Positions 63,854-64,000 of a stretch of DNA of 64,000 nt are shown here, piece after piece. How positions within the stretch are numbered: the stretch's first letter is position 1; the number at the start of each line of letters is the position of its first letter. The stretch comes from Chloroflexota bacterium (GTDB taxonomy: Bacteria; Chloroflexota; Anaerolineae; Anaerolineales; Villigracilaceae). The stretch spans positions 30,924 to 94,923 of the forward strand of contig VGNE01000008.1 of NCBI GenBank assembly GCA_016866215.1, written 5' to 3'. The translations under genes and the position numbers were made by a program. The notes beneath the pieces were generated by a model, which searched no databases, was not told where the DNA came from, and worked only from the letters and a program-made list of their open reading frames with translations.

Positions 63854-63928
63854 AAGGTTTCTCCTGTGGAATGACTGTGATTATAATGCAGGCGAACAAA
63901 CAATTTATTGATTTTTAGGATCACATGC

Positions 63929-63934
63929 TATAAT
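63929..63934 (+). promoter_or_regulatory. -10 box of the tRNA gene
   Basis: TATAAT lies 11 nt before the tRNA 5' end, in an AT-rich stretch. Confidence 0.6.
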
Positions 63935-63945
63935 ACCGGTCACCC

Positions 63946-64000
63946 GGGCGCTTAGCTCAGTTGGTTAGAGCACTTCGTTTACACCGAAGGGGTCGGGGGT
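63946..64000 (+). tRNA. tRNA-Val (anticodon TAC), cut by the window edge
   Basis: Acceptor GGGCGCT, D-arm GCTC-AGTTGGTTA-GAGC and anticodon arm CTTCG-TTTACAC-CGAAG can be folded. The loop places TAC at positions 34-36, which reads GUA valine codons. The T-arm and 3' acceptor are beyond the window. Confidence 0.9.

Overview
The window looks like a chromosomal segment of a Chloroflexota bacterium, most likely Anaerolineae. This is judged from protein style, the mix of leaderless-type promoters and Shine-Dalgarno starts, and the very high load of small toxin-antitoxin (TA) genes; no rRNA is present to confirm it. Housekeeping genes at the right (dnaE, folP, a tRNA-Val cut by the window edge) and an ettA gene near 40 kb show it is chromosome, not plasmid. 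Almost everything between about 2.4 and 57 kb is accessory.

Layout. 0-2.4 kb: end of an unknown gene and a fused two-domain oxidoreductase with short-repeat tracts inside its reading frame. 2.4-5.5 kb: three TA-like pairs and a HEPN-like protein, separated by three decayed copies of the 5' end of a TIR-domain gene. 5.6-9.0 kb: a hydroxyproline catabolic operon (DapA-family deaminase, hydroxyproline epimerase, FAD dehydrogenase). 9.1-25.3 kb: a chain of eleven TA modules, a DUF488 gene and a JAB-like pair. Between modules lies a recurring spacer: a decayed DUF559 gene (always on the minus strand), palindromic elements, and a pyrimidine-rich repeat block that often ends in CCCGTTTGGATT. 25.7-33.7 kb: a type III-like restriction-modification island (AlbA_2 protein, Mod, DUF3800, Res) with a DinD-like protein. 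34-39.9 kb: HicAB, a membrane PLD-like protein, and a Vsr / unknown / GHKL ATPase / Dcm operon. 40-56.4 kb: ettA followed by accessory genes (CPBP protease, AbiE pair, surface proteins, sensor kinase, GGDEF proteins, glycosyltransferase, BNR proteins). These are punctuated by seven decayed copies of the 3' end of ettA, all in the same orientation. 57.6-64 kb: dnaE, folP and the tRNA.

Recurring sequence families are named as follows. R1 is a palindrome with ends GTCATTGCGAG and CTCGCAATGAC; two of its copies lie in frame inside genes. R2 is a palindrome of about 108 nt built on CTCCCCCAAATnCGAC and its complement. R3 is a 23-nt insert containing CTTCGACAGGCTCAGCAC. R4 is the pyrimidine-rich block. 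STR means tracts of 7-8 nt tandem repeats, often with an inverted partner.

The most unusual signal is architectural. Defence and TA cassettes are strung together with relics of gene ends (TIR 5' ends, DUF559 bodies, DUF488 5' and 3' ends, ettA 5' and 3' ends) lying directly after stop codons. This resembles an integron or attachment-site array, but no integrase, attC site or transposase is visible. Nine accessory genes also share the same start architecture, a -10 box exactly 6 nt before ATG, which predicts leaderless mRNAs.
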